Under the pieces are notes generated by a model, which made no database searches, was not told the origin of the DNA, and saw only the letters and a list, made by a program, of their open reading frames with translations. 64,000 nt of DNA, taken from the NCBI GenBank assembly GCA_015075445.1, contig JABTUJ010000002.1:334040-398039 (forward strand), in the 5' to 3' direction. The position numbers and the translations under genes are program-made. Below, one piece after another: positions 51,391 to 61,134 of this stretch. The stretch is from Verrucomicrobiales bacterium. GTDB taxonomy: Bacteria > Verrucomicrobiota > Verrucomicrobiia > Limisphaerales > J093. Within the stretch, counting starts at the first letter, position 1. Each line of letters starts with the position of its first letter.

Positions 51391-53806
51391 CGACAATGGG
51401 ATCCACCCGGGCGGCCCGCCAGGCCGGCAGCAGGCAGGCGAGAAGGCTCGCCAGCGTCAACACGAGCGCCACCGTCCCCAGGGTGACCGGGTCGAAGGGG
51501 GGAACCCCGTAGAGGAAACTCGCGAGCGAGCGGCTGAGTCCGAGCGCCCCCAGCACCCCGAGCCCGAGCCCCACTCCCACCAATCGCATGCCCTCTCCCA
51601 CCACGAGTTGCGTGACCCCGCCCGCCGACGCGCCCAGCGCCATCCGGATGCCCAGCTCATGGGTCCGTTGACTCACCACGTAGGTCATCACTCCGTAGAT
51701 CCCCATGGCCGCCAGGAACAACGCCACCAGGCCCAATGCCGTCAGCAGGGTGCTCACGATCCGTTGGCCGAGGAACGCGGCTTGGATGAAGTCGGTCATG
51801 GCCAGCAGCGCCCAGATCTCGACGCCGGGGTCCACGGCGCGCAGCGCCTGGCGCAACGTCCCGGCGAACGCCAGCGGGTCGGCCACGGTGCGCACCGCGA
51901 CGCCGAGGTTCAGGTCCCACACCCCCTGCTGGTAGGCGAAATAGACGAAGGGCTTCGGCGGCTCCTGGAGGAAGCGGTACTTCCCGTCCCTGGCGATGCC
52001 GACCACCGTCAGTTCGCGCTCTCCCCCCCAGATGGTGAACGTCCGTCCCAGCGGATCCTGTCCCGGCCAGAAGCGACGGGCCATCGTCTCGTTGATGATC
52101 GCCACCCGCGGCCGCGTGGCGTCGTCCTGTTCGGTGAAATCGCGGCCGGCGACCACCGGGATCGCGAGCGTGGCGAAGTAGTCAGGTGAAATGATGGCGT
52201 ACTGGGCGCCCATGTCCTCGTTCGGGGCACGGTCGTAACCGGGCACCTGGACGCTGAGGCTTGAGCCGCCTTCGAAGCCCAAGGGAAGCCAACTGGCGAG
52301 GGCCACTTGCTGCACGCCGGGGGTCACGGCCAGTCGTTCCCGCAACTGACGGTAGAAACCCAGCGCCCGTTGCTCGTCGTACCCGTGCATGCCGACGCGG
52401 AGGCCAGCCACGAGGACCTGCTGGGGATCGAAGCCGATGTCCACGCGCTGGGCGCGGCGTGATCCCTCGAGACACAGTCCCGCCGCGACGAGCAGGGCCA
52501 TGGCCAGGGCGACTTCGGCGACGACGAGCACGCTGCGCAACCGGTGATTGGGGAGGGTACTGCTCGGGGTGCGGCCCCCTTCCTTCAGGGTGGCGTCGAG
52601 GTTCTGGCGCGACGCCTGGAGGGCGGGGGCGAGGCCGAAAGCGAGGCCGGTCGCGAGGGTGACGGCGAGGGTGAACAGGAGCGTGGGTTGGTCCACGTCG
52701 AAGGTGTAGCCGATGGGGAGGTACGTGTGGGGAAGGAAGTGCTTGAAGAGCGTGGCGCCCCAATGGGCGAAGACGACGCCGAGGACCCCACCGAGGAGGG
52801 CGAGCGCCAGGCTCTCAGTCAGGAACTGCCGGATCAACTGGAGGCGGCCCGCGCCGAGCGCCAGGCGGATGGCGACCTCCTTTTCGCGGGCCGTCGCGCG
52901 GGCGAGCAGGAGGTTGGCGACGTTGGCGGCCACGATGAGTAGCACGCCGAGGCTGACGGCGAACAGGATGCCGAGCACGGGGAGCAGCATGGCTTGCCCG
53001 CCATAGGGCGCCTTCCAGACGGGCAGCACGCGCAAGCCGATCTCACCGTTGGTGTCCGGGTAGGCCGCGGCCAGTTGGGCGGCGGCGCTATTGACGGCGG
53101 CCTGGGCCTCGGTGCGCGTCACGCCGGTGCGCAAGCGGGCCTGGGTGTGCAGCCAGCGATCGCCGCGAGCGGTGAGGGAGCCGAAGTTGGCGACCTGCTC
53201 GTGCATGACCAGCGGCGCCCAGAAATCGCAGCGCAGCCCGCTCATGGTTCCCCGGAAGGCGGCGGGCACCACGCCGACGATGGTGAAGGTGTGCCGGTTC
53301 ACATCCACAGTCTGGCCGATGACATTCGGGTCGGCACCGAAGCGGCGCTGCCAGAAGGCCTCGCTCAGCACGAGTACGGGCGCCCCGCCGGGCCGGGTAT
53401 CCTCTTCGGCGAGGAAGGTGCGACCCAGCAGGGGTTTCACGCCGAGGACGTCGAAGAAGTTGGCGGTCGTGATTTGTCCGTACATCCACTCGGGTTCCTC
53501 CTGGAGGGTGAGGCAGGCGGGGGTGACTTGGGACCCGATGATGCCGGCGAAGACGTTGGTGAGGGCGGTGTAGTCGCGCAAATCGGGCAGGGACACGGTG
53601 TCCCAGTACTGGGGTCCGCGGGAACTGCAGAGGACAACGATCTGGTCCGCGCGCGTCACGCCGGGGAGCGGGCGCCAGAGCACCTCCTGCATCCAGCAGA
53701 AGACGGTGGTGTTGGCGCCGATGCCAAGGGCCAGGGACAGACCGGCGACGGCGGTGAACGCCGGGCTTTTCCAGAGCAACCGGAGGGCGAACTTCAGGTC
53801 GTGCAT
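51374..53806 (-). CDS. ADOP-type ABC transporter permease 1
   Basis: 810 residues. Two MacB-periplasmic/FtsX modules in tandem: an N-terminal helix (FTAVAGLSLALGIGANTTVFCWMQ), MacB_PCD, three helices near 270-370 (including LLIVAANVANLLLARATAREKEVAIRLALGAGRLQLIRQFLTES), then a second PCD and helices at the C-terminus (QRTHELGIRMALGASAGGVTQLVVGEGM). This duplicated plan without an ATPase partner in the operon is that of the acidobacterial duplicated orphan permeases. Substrate unknown; MacB relatives export peptides or lipids. Its 3' end lies against the RAYT relic. Confidence 0.9.
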   Translation of the reverse strand: MHDLKFALRLLWKSPAFTAVAGLSLALGIGANTTVFCWMQEVLWRPLPGVTRADQIVVLCSSRGPQYWDTVSLPDLRDYTALTNVFAGIIGSQVTPACLTLQEEPEWMYGQITTANFFDVLGVKPLLGRTFLAEEDTRPGGAPVLVLSEAFWQRRFGADPNVIGQTVDVNRHTFTIVGVVPAAFRGTMSGLRCDFWAPLVMHEQVANFGSLTARGDRWLHTQARLRTGVTRTEAQAAVNSAAAQLAAAYPDTNGEIGLRVLPVWKAPYGGQAMLLPVLGILFAVSLGVLLIVAANVANLLLARATAREKEVAIRLALGAGRLQLIRQFLTESLALALLGGVLGVVFAHWGATLFKHFLPHTYLPIGYTFDVDQPTLLFTLAVTLATGLAFGLAPALQASRQNLDATLKEGGRTPSSTLPNHRLRSVLVVAEVALAMALLVAAGLCLEGSRRAQRVDIGFDPQQVLVAGLRVGMHGYDEQRALGFYRQLRERLAVTPGVQQVALASWLPLGFEGGSSLSVQVPGYDRAPNEDMGAQYAIISPDYFATLAIPVVAGRDFTEQDDATRPRVAIINETMARRFWPGQDPLGRTFTIWGGERELTVVGIARDGKYRFLQEPPKPFVYFAYQQGVWDLNLGVAVRTVADPLAFAGTLRQALRAVDPGVEIWALLAMTDFIQAAFLGQRIVSTLLTALGLVALFLAAMGIYGVMTYVVSQRTHELGIRMALGASAGGVTQLVVGEGMRLVGVGLGLGVLGALGLSRSLASFLYGVPPFDPVTLGTVALVLTLASLLACLLPAWRAARVDPIVALRTG

Positions 53807-53845
53807 GGGACTTGGTGGCGCGGCAGAGCAGGGAGAGGTCGTGCC

Positions 53846-56308
53846 CTACTCGTTGCGGAGGGCCTCGACCGGATGGATGCGCAAGGCGCGACGGGCGGGC
53901 AGGTAACAGGCGAGCAAAGCCACGCCGGCGAGCAGGGTCAGGACCGCGGCGAAGACCGGCAGGTTCATCGGGTTCAGGCCGTAGAGGAGCCGCGACAGTC
54001 CCGTGGCCAGGGCGAGGGCGAGGGCCAAGCCGATGCCCAGGCCGACCAGGGTGAGGTGCCAGCCCTCGCGCACCACGAGGCGCAGCACGTCGAAGCGTTG
54101 GGCCCCGAGAGCCATGCGGATGCCGATCTCCCGGGTGCGCTGGCTGACGGCATAGGCCACGACGCCGTAGATTCCCATGACGGCGAGGGCCAGACCGAGA
54201 AGGCCCTGCACACCTGCCAGGGTGGCGGCGGCGCGCAGCGGCATGAGCGCGAGGGCGCTTTGGCGGAGGTGCTCGTCCATGGTGCGCACGTTGTAGATGG
54301 GCAGATGCGGGTCGAGTTCGGCGAGGGCCTGGCGCAGGGCGGGGACCAGCGCGAGGGGGGCGCGTTCGCTGCGGACGTGCAGGGAGGCCGCGGCGGCATA
54401 GTGCTGGGCGAGGGGCGTGTAGACGAACGGGCGCCGTTCTTCTCCCAGGAGGAAGTACTTGCCGTCGCGCACGACCCCCACGACTTCGCGCAGATCGTCA
54501 CCGCGACCGAACCGCAGGCGCTTGCCGACCGGGCTTTCATCCCCCCATAGCCGGCGGGCTAGGTGCTGATTGACGAGGACGACGCGCGGGGCGGTGGCAT
54601 CGTCGCGCGCCTCGAAGTCCCTTCCCTGGAGCAGGGTGATGCCCAGGGTGCGGAGGTAGTTGGTGCTGATCTGGCAGAAGCCAGCCGACACGAAACCGTC
54701 GGGCGCGGCCGGGTCAGTGCTGGTAGCGGCGCCTTCGGCGGCGACATCCGACAGCCGCATCGAGTAATCGAACGGCACATGGCCGCCGAGGGCGGCGGAC
54801 TTCACGCCGGGGACAGTGGCGAGCCGGTCGAGCAACTGCTGATAGAATCGGCGGCCCTGGTCCTCGGGATAACGCTGGAGGCCGAGGTCCACCGAGGCCA
54901 TGACCAGGTTGTCGGTCTGGAAGCCGAGGTCCTGCCGCGCCACCCGCCGCAAGCTTTCGAGGAAGAGGCCGCCGCAGACCAGGACGGTCACCGTCAGCGC
55001 GGTCTGGCCGATCACCAGCGCGCTGCGGAAGGGGTGGCGCGTGGATCCGACCAGGGCGCTGCCTCCTTCCTTGAGGACGGTGTGGATGTTCAGGCGAGTC
55101 GCCCGGAGGGCAGGGACGATTCCGGTGATCACACCGGCGCCCACGGCCAGCAGGAGGGTCGCGGCGAAGACCTGCCAGCTCCAGGACTCGTCGTTGCGCA
55201 CGGGGATGTCGCCCGTGGGCGCCAGGCCACTGAGCCAGAGGCCAAAGGCCTGTCCCAGCAACGCCCCGACGACGCAGGCGGCCACGGCGAGCAACACGCT
55301 TTCGACGAGCAGTTGCCGGATGAGCTGTCCGCGCGAGGCCCCGAGGGCGGTGCGGATGCCCATTTCCTTCTGCCGGCTCAGCGCGCGGGCGAACATCAGA
55401 TTGGCCACATTGGCGCAGGCAATGAGCAGGATCAGGAGCACCAACCCCAGGAACACCGCCGCCGCAAAGGGCATGAACTGCGAGAAGCTCGGCTCCGGTC
55501 GGCTGCGCATCTCGGGCACGACGATGACGTGGGCGGGCCGGTGGTCGCGGCGATGCTCGCTGGCGATTTGCTGGACGGCCACGTCGGCGGCGGCGCGCGC
55601 TTCGGCCGCCGAGATCCCGGGCTTGAGCCGGGCCATGATCTTGAAGGCCGGCGCGTCCCGGCTCTCGATGAGGTCGCGTCCGCCATCGGCCAGTTGGGGC
55701 AACAGAGGGGCGGGCACCCAGGCGCTGGAGGCCATGGCCCATTGCGCGCCGCTGAAGTGCTCGGGCATGACGCCGAGGACGGTTACGGGCTGGCCGTTGA
55801 CGTGGATGCTGCGGCCTACCAGGGACGGATCGCCGCCGAATTGTCGTTGCCAGTAGTCATGCGCGAGGACCACGACCGGGTCGACGCCGGGCTGCTCACC
55901 TTCCCCCGGTCCCCAGGTTCGGCCCAGGGCGGCGGGCACGCCCAGCATCGTGAAGTAGTTGCCGCTGACGTACTCGATCCACGTGCGGTCCGGGGTGCGA
56001 CCGGCGGTGCCCAGGTTCGCCGGCGAGACCATGAGGGCCAACGCGTCCTCGAACGGCTCGACTCGCTCACGCAGGTCTTTGAAGTCCGGCCAGGCGAACC
56101 CGTGCGGGAATTCGACGACGTCGGTCTTCTGCAGGACGATGGCGAGTCGCGCGGCGTCCTTCACCGGCAGCGGTCGGAAGAAGAAGCTGTGGATGATGCC
56201 CAGCACGGTGGCGTTGGCACTGATGCCCAGGGCGAGCGTCAGGATGGCCACGGCGGTGAAGCCGGGGTGCTTGAGCAGTTGGCGGACGGCAAGGCGAAGG
56301 TTCTTCAT
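53846..56308 (-). CDS. ADOP-type ABC transporter permease 2
   Basis: 820 residues, same two-module plan (start MKNLRLAVRQLLKHPGFTAVAILTLALGIS; first FtsX block LLILLIACANVANLMFARALSRQKEMGIRTALGASRGQL; C-terminal SQRTREIGIRMALGAQRFDVLRLVVREG). Sequence clearly differs from permease 1, so it is an older paralogue, not a recent copy. 39 bases separate it from permease 1 and 10 from permease 3. No ATP-binding subunit is encoded nearby. Confidence 0.9.
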   Translation of the reverse strand: MKNLRLAVRQLLKHPGFTAVAILTLALGISANATVLGIIHSFFFRPLPVKDAARLAIVLQKTDVVEFPHGFAWPDFKDLRERVEPFEDALALMVSPANLGTAGRTPDRTWIEYVSGNYFTMLGVPAALGRTWGPGEGEQPGVDPVVVLAHDYWQRQFGGDPSLVGRSIHVNGQPVTVLGVMPEHFSGAQWAMASSAWVPAPLLPQLADGGRDLIESRDAPAFKIMARLKPGISAAEARAAADVAVQQIASEHRRDHRPAHVIVVPEMRSRPEPSFSQFMPFAAAVFLGLVLLILLIACANVANLMFARALSRQKEMGIRTALGASRGQLIRQLLVESVLLAVAACVVGALLGQAFGLWLSGLAPTGDIPVRNDESWSWQVFAATLLLAVGAGVITGIVPALRATRLNIHTVLKEGGSALVGSTRHPFRSALVIGQTALTVTVLVCGGLFLESLRRVARQDLGFQTDNLVMASVDLGLQRYPEDQGRRFYQQLLDRLATVPGVKSAALGGHVPFDYSMRLSDVAAEGAATSTDPAAPDGFVSAGFCQISTNYLRTLGITLLQGRDFEARDDATAPRVVLVNQHLARRLWGDESPVGKRLRFGRGDDLREVVGVVRDGKYFLLGEERRPFVYTPLAQHYAAAASLHVRSERAPLALVPALRQALAELDPHLPIYNVRTMDEHLRQSALALMPLRAAATLAGVQGLLGLALAVMGIYGVVAYAVSQRTREIGIRMALGAQRFDVLRLVVREGWHLTLVGLGIGLALALALATGLSRLLYGLNPMNLPVFAAVLTLLAGVALLACYLPARRALRIHPVEALRNE

Positions 56309-56318
56309 GGCGACTTTC

Positions 56319-58763
56319 TCATTCGCTGCGGAGCGCCTGCAGGGGATCGACTTGGGCGGCGCGGCGGGCAGGCAGGAACACGGCGACCGCGGCCACGGCC
56401 AGCAACAGTCCCGCGGCGCCGGTCAGCACCCCGGGCTCGACAGCGGAAAGGGGCAGGTCGCTACCCAATTCGCCGGCCAGGAGCCAGCCGAAACCGAGCG
56501 CCAGGGGAAGACCCACCGACAGCCCGACTAGCGCAGGGGCCATGCCGCCGCGGAGCATCACCCGCAGGATGTCGCGCCGCTGGGCGCCCAGGGCCAGGCG
56601 CACCCCGATCTCCTGCCGTCGCTGGGCCACGGCCTGGGCGAGGACGCTGTACAAGCCCAGCGCCGCCAACCCCAGCGCCACGGCGGCGGCCCCGGCCAGC
56701 AACCCGGCCACGACCGGCAGGGCACCGATGTTCGCCCGGAGCGCGTCGCGCAGGCTTGCCAGGCGCAGCAGGGGCAGATCGGGGTGAAGCGTGCGCATTC
56801 GCTCGCGGACGGCCGGGATCACGCTCGAAGCGTCGGCGGTGGTGCGAAGGAGAAAGGTGAGCTGCTGATCCGCTCCCTGGGCCAGCGGGAAGATAACGGC
56901 GGCTGGATTCAGGGTCTGCGGGCCGACCCTGGGATCGGCGACGACGCCGATGATCGTGACCCACTGGGGCGGGCCGCTCGAGCCTTTGGGGGTCTGGAAC
57001 CGTCGGCCCACCGGATCTTCGGCAGGGAAGAAACGGCGCGCGGCACTCTCGGTGAGGATGGCGACGGGCAGGGCGCTGAGGTCGTCGCGAGCGTCGAAGG
57101 CCCGCCCCAGGCGGAGGGGGAGCCCCAGGACGTTGAAGTAGCCCGGGCTGATCGCCTGGGTCGGCACGCGTTGCGGTTGGCCGGGCGGTGCCGTCGGGGC
57201 GTTCTCGAATTCGACCAGACGCGGAAACCACTGGTCCACTGCCGAACGGCCAGCGACGCCGACGGCTTCCACGCCCGGGATGGCCGCCAGTTCTTCCACC
57301 GCCCGTTGCCACCAGTCCTCCTGGACCGGCGTGTCGGTGGCGAGTCGACTGGGTCGAGTGACCTCGAACGTGAGCACCTGATCCACCGGGAAAGAGGTGC
57401 CGAACGAGGTGAGGGCGAGGAAGGACTTGACGAACAAGCCGTTGCCGGTGAGCAGCAGCAGCGCCAGCATCACCTGCAGGGCAACTAATCCCTGCCTCAA
57501 CCAGCGGCGCTGTCGGCCGGTTGTGGCCTGGTGCGTTCCTTCCTTCAGGGCTTCACCGAGGCGTGGCTGTGACACGGCCAAGGCGGGCAGGAGTCCCGCC
57601 AGGGCGCTGGCGAGGAGCACGAGCGCGAGCATGCACAACCAGGAGCGGTGGTTCACCGTCACGAGCGTCCATCCGGGCACGGCCAGTGCGATCTCGCCCG
57701 GCATGGCGGCCTGGAGCGTTCGGACCCCGGCCACGGCAAGCGCGGCGCCGAGCAGGCCGCCGGCCGTCGCCAGCACGAGGTTTTCGACCAGGAGTTGCCG
57801 GACCAGGCGCCCCCGGGTGGCGCCCAGGGCGGCGCGGATGGCCAGTTCACGGGCGCGGTCGAGTCCGCGCGCCAGTTGGTAGTTGGCGAGGTTCGCGCAC
57901 ACCAGCGCCAGGACAAAGAGGGTGGCGCCGCCGACCAGGGTCATGAGCAGCCGGCTGCCGGATTCGTCGACGACACGCTCGGACAGCGGAAGCAAGCGGG
58001 CGACGCGTCGTCCGTTGGTTTGGGGATGGGCTTCGGCGAGGCGGCTCATCACCGCGTCGAGTTCGGCGTGGGCCGCGGCGACCGTGAGGTTATGCTTCAG
58101 CCGGCCCACCGGCTGCAGGTGCGAATCCCCCAGACCGCGCAGTGCCCATTCGCCGGGCGGGAGGGCGAGGGGGACCCAGAGCTCCGTGCCGATGGGATAA
58201 TCGAAAGTCTCGGGCATCACGCCGAGCACGGTATGCGGCCGTCCTGCGAGCCGGATCGTCTGGCCAATGAGGTCGGCCGCGCCGGCGTAACGTCGCTGCC
58301 AGAGACGGTGGCTGAGGATGACCACGTCGGCGCGACCGGGGACTTCGTGGTCGGCAGTGAAGGCGGCGCCGTGGGCCGGACCGACGCCGAGCGCGGCGAA
58401 GAAGTTCGCGGTTACGCGCTGCGCCCAGAGCTGTTCGGGTTCACCTTCCCCGCTGGCCGCGACCTGCCAGGATTGTGCGGCGGCCAGATGATCGAAGCTG
58501 GTGAAGGCTTGCTGCCAATCGCGGAAGTCCGCCGGGGTGATTCCAAAACGCGTGCGGCTGCCACCGACCTGACCGCTGTCGGTCGTCCAGAAGCTGACGA
58601 GGCGATGGACCTCCGGCAGGTGGACGGGGCGGAAGAGCAGCCGATCCACGAAACTGAAGATGGTGACGTTGGCGCCGATCCCGATGGCCAGGGCCAGCAG
58701 GGCCACGGTGGTGAAGCCCGGGCTCCGGAGCAGTTGGCGAAAGGCGGACTTGAGATCGGTCAT
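56319..58763 (-). CDS. ADOP-type ABC transporter permease 3
   Basis: 814 residues from ATG 58763 (MTDLKSAFRQLLRSPGFTTVALLALAIGIGANVTIFSFVDRLLFRP). The frame is open far upstream to 60143, but that part is antisense to the AbgT gene and is rejected. Both FtsX blocks are intact (ANLANYQLARGLDRARELAIRAALGATRGRL; QRRQEIGVRLALGAQRRDILRVML). First gene of a three-permease operon, each of different sequence. The products probably assemble in the cytoplasmic membrane, perhaps with a MacB/LolD-type ATPase encoded elsewhere. Confidence 0.9.
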   Translation of the reverse strand: MTDLKSAFRQLLRSPGFTTVALLALAIGIGANVTIFSFVDRLLFRPVHLPEVHRLVSFWTTDSGQVGGSRTRFGITPADFRDWQQAFTSFDHLAAAQSWQVAASGEGEPEQLWAQRVTANFFAALGVGPAHGAAFTADHEVPGRADVVILSHRLWQRRYAGAADLIGQTIRLAGRPHTVLGVMPETFDYPIGTELWVPLALPPGEWALRGLGDSHLQPVGRLKHNLTVAAAHAELDAVMSRLAEAHPQTNGRRVARLLPLSERVVDESGSRLLMTLVGGATLFVLALVCANLANYQLARGLDRARELAIRAALGATRGRLVRQLLVENLVLATAGGLLGAALAVAGVRTLQAAMPGEIALAVPGWTLVTVNHRSWLCMLALVLLASALAGLLPALAVSQPRLGEALKEGTHQATTGRQRRWLRQGLVALQVMLALLLLTGNGLFVKSFLALTSFGTSFPVDQVLTFEVTRPSRLATDTPVQEDWWQRAVEELAAIPGVEAVGVAGRSAVDQWFPRLVEFENAPTAPPGQPQRVPTQAISPGYFNVLGLPLRLGRAFDARDDLSALPVAILTESAARRFFPAEDPVGRRFQTPKGSSGPPQWVTIIGVVADPRVGPQTLNPAAVIFPLAQGADQQLTFLLRTTADASSVIPAVRERMRTLHPDLPLLRLASLRDALRANIGALPVVAGLLAGAAAVALGLAALGLYSVLAQAVAQRRQEIGVRLALGAQRRDILRVMLRGGMAPALVGLSVGLPLALGFGWLLAGELGSDLPLSAVEPGVLTGAAGLLLAVAAVAVFLPARRAAQVDPLQALRSE

Positions 58764-59243
58764 GACGCAAAGGGGGTTCCGGCACGGTTCAGACCTTCCC
58801 TGCCTTCCTCGTCCATTGACTGTCCGGTGCTCATCACAGCTTTTTCTGTCGAAGTGGGGTTGCAGGCGGCGTGCCAGACCGGCGAAGTGCCGAAGTGGTT
58901 GAAGCCCAATGTTCCTCGGGTCAAGTACCGGGGATGCCGTGCCGGGTCGGACGTCGATTTCGGGACGCCTTCGTCCCGCAAGTGGGACGGGATAGAACCG
59001 ACCGGAGCGCGAGGAACTGATGCCGCTTGGGGTGAGGCTCGAGAAGTGCGAAAAGCGCCGCTGGAAGCCGGCGCACTTCAGACGCCTCGCGACATCCCAC
59101 ACCATCGGACAAGCGTGCAGCGGGGGGAGTGCGAGCGCACCAGCGCCGCTTTGCCGGCGGCGGCGGGTTGACGCTGGGGCAGATTCGCGGCAACACTGCG
59201 CGGCATTCACGCGCGGTGTCCCAAGCCGCCGCGCGTTGTTCCC
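58764..59243. other. Divergent intergenic region
   Basis: 480 bases between divergent permease and AbgT genes. No gene is seen. A short inverted repeat CGTCCCGCAAGTGGGACG (58971-58988) lies in it, and 59000-59165 is a dense GC-rich stretch (AAGTGCGAAAAGCGCC, GAAGCCGGCGCACTTC) that looks like a dispersed repeat rather than coding sequence. Promoters are presumably here but no consensus box or regulon palindrome is recognisable. Confidence 0.5.
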
Positions 59244-60800
59244 ATGAGCGACGACGTCATCAAGCCGGGCCGGCCGCGTGTCTTTGACCGCCTGCTGGAC
59301 GCCATCGAGAAGGTCGGCAACAAGCTGCCGGATCCCGCCGTGCTGTTCCTCCTGGCACTGGGATTGACGTGGATCGGGTCGTGGCTTTTGGCCGGCACCC
59401 GGGTGGAAGTACCCAAGGCGGGTGGCGGCGCCGAACTGCTCGAGGTCCAGAACCAGCTTTCGGGAAAGGCGCTGGTCACACTGCTGACGCGGATGGTTCG
59501 CGAGTTCGTCACCTTCCCGCCGCTTGGGGTGGTGCTGGTGGCCATGCTCGGGCTGGGCGTGGCGGACCGTTCGGGCTTTATCAGTGCCGGGTTGAAACGG
59601 CTGCTGAGTTTCACGCCGCGCTCCTTGCTGACCCCGATGACCATCGCCGTGGGCCTGCTGAGCCTGGTAGCCGTCGACGCCGGCTACGTGCTCGTGATCC
59701 CACTGGGCGGGGTCATCTTCTATGCCGCCGGACGGCATCCCATCGCCGGGATTGCGGCCGCGTTTGCGGCGGTGTCCGGGGGGTTCTGCGCCAACTACCT
59801 GCCGACGGCGCTGGACACGATTCTGGCGGGGCTCACGGAGACGGGGGCCCGGATCGTGAACCCGGCCTACACGGTGAACCCCCTCTGCAACTACGGCTTC
59901 ACCATCGCGTCGGCGGTCCTGATCATTCTGCTGGGCTGGTTCATCACCGACCAGATCGTTGAACCGCGGTTGCGCCGGCTGCCCGTCGATGGTGATCCCA
60001 ACGACATGCCCAAGATGGAGGCGCTGTCGGCCCGCGAAGCGAAGGCGCTGTTGGCGGGCGTGGTGACGCTGGGGGTGGGATTGGTCGTGCTGGTGCTGGT
60101 CTGTCTGCCGGGGGCTTCGCCGTTTCGGGACGCGGACGGGCAACTCACGGCGCGGGGCGCGCCGCTGATGGACTCGATCGTGCCCATCATCCTGCTGTTG
60201 TTCATCTCACCGGGGATCGTGTACGGCTATGTGGCCGGGACGTTCCAGAGTCACCGGGATGTCGTGCAGGCGATGACGCGGACGATGAACACGATGGGTC
60301 ACTACCTGGTCATGGCGTTCTGCGCGGCGATGTTCATCTATGCCTTCAACACCTCGAACCTGGGCCGGTTGGTGGCCGTGACGGGGGCGAACGTGCTGAG
60401 CGGGCTCGGGATGCCGAGCGGGGTTACCATCTGCGGGCTGATCCTGGTGTGCGCGGGTGTCAACCTGCTCATGGGCTCGGCCTCGGCGAAATGGACCCTG
60501 TTGGCCCCGATCTTTGTTCCCATGCTCATGCAGTTGGGCATCGCGCCAGAACTGACGCAGGCGGCCTACCGGATTGGCGATTCGACCACGAACATCATCA
60601 CGCCGCTGATGCCGTACTTTCCGCTGATCGTGACGTTCACGCAGAAGTACCATCGGGGGACGGGGATCGGCACGTTGATCTCCGTGATGCTGCCGTATTC
60701 CGTGGGCTTCATGGTGGCCTGGACGCTGTTCCTGCTGGCGTTCTGGGGGCTGGGTCTGCCGTTGGGGTTGGGGGGTGTCTACACGTATCCCGCGGGGTGA
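59244..60800 (+). CDS. AbgT-family transporter
   Basis: 518 residues, about 11-13 hydrophobic segments. AbgT signature stretches are clear: DAIEKVGNKLPDPAVLFLLALGLTWIGSW near the start, FPPLGVVLVAMLGLGVADRSGF, FAAVSGGFCANYLPTALDTILAGLTE, and NLLMGSASAKWTLLAPIFVPMLMQLGIAPE...RIGDSTTNIITPLMPYF in the second half. Family members import p-aminobenzoyl-glutamate or, in some species, expel sulfonamide-like antimetabolites by proton exchange. No hydrolase genes (abgA/abgB) are adjacent, so function may be export or folate-fragment salvage. Confidence 0.92.
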   Translation: MSDDVIKPGRPRVFDRLLDAIEKVGNKLPDPAVLFLLALGLTWIGSWLLAGTRVEVPKAGGGAELLEVQNQLSGKALVTLLTRMVREFVTFPPLGVVLVAMLGLGVADRSGFISAGLKRLLSFTPRSLLTPMTIAVGLLSLVAVDAGYVLVIPLGGVIFYAAGRHPIAGIAAAFAAVSGGFCANYLPTALDTILAGLTETGARIVNPAYTVNPLCNYGFTIASAVLIILLGWFITDQIVEPRLRRLPVDGDPNDMPKMEALSAREAKALLAGVVTLGVGLVVLVLVCLPGASPFRDADGQLTARGAPLMDSIVPIILLLFISPGIVYGYVAGTFQSHRDVVQAMTRTMNTMGHYLVMAFCAAMFIYAFNTSNLGRLVAVTGANVLSGLGMPSGVTICGLILVCAGVNLLMGSASAKWTLLAPIFVPMLMQLGIAPELTQAAYRIGDSTTNIITPLMPYFPLIVTFTQKYHRGTGIGTLISVMLPYSVGFMVAWTLFLLAFWGLGLPLGLGGVYTYPAG

Positions 60801-61008
60801 GCGGGAAGGTGCCCGTGGGAACGCCGCGAGGGGGCACGCCGCCGACACCGGGGAGGAGGTGTAGTAGGCGCCGACGTGAGGAGGCGTGGGCCCGAGCCCC
60901 TTCGCCTCCTCACGTCAGCTCTCCCCAGTTTCCCTCGGAACGCGGGTGCCCCACGCGGCGGCGGGGACGTTCGAGGACGGCGAAAAGGGGTCAAGCCAAC
61001 CAACGCGT
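60801..61008. other. Non-coding stretch before the tandem repeat
   Basis: Sequence between the AbgT gene and the 23-bp repeats. A G-rich run with a partial inverted repeat (GAGGAGGCG near 60880 and CGCCTCCTC near 60905) could act as a weak transcription terminator; otherwise nothing is seen. Confidence 0.4.
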
Positions 61009-61132
61009 GCAGGCTGGAAGCCCGCACCACCGCAGGTTGGAAGCCCGCACCACCGCAGGTTGGAAGCCCGCACCACCGCAGGCTGGAAGCCCGCACCACC
61101 GCAGGGCGGAAGCCCGCACCAGCGCAGGGCGG
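61009..61132. repeat. 23-bp tandem repeat, about 5.4 copies
   Basis: Unit GCAGG(C/T)TGGAAGCCCGCACC followed by ACC, starting at 61009, 61032, 61055, 61078, 61101 and 61124 with exact 23-bp spacing. The last units drift (GCAGGGCGG). The period is not a multiple of three, so it is not coding; it ends just at the stop codon of the topoisomerase gene. Confidence 0.92.
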
Positions 61133-61134
61133 AA

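Noticed and set aside
56319..60143. 1,274-residue protein on the minus strand
   Set aside because: Only the part from 58763 downward is protein-like; the rest is antisense to the AbgT gene.
61009..61132. CRISPR array
   Set aside because: Units follow each other without spacers; this is a plain tandem repeat and no cas genes are present.
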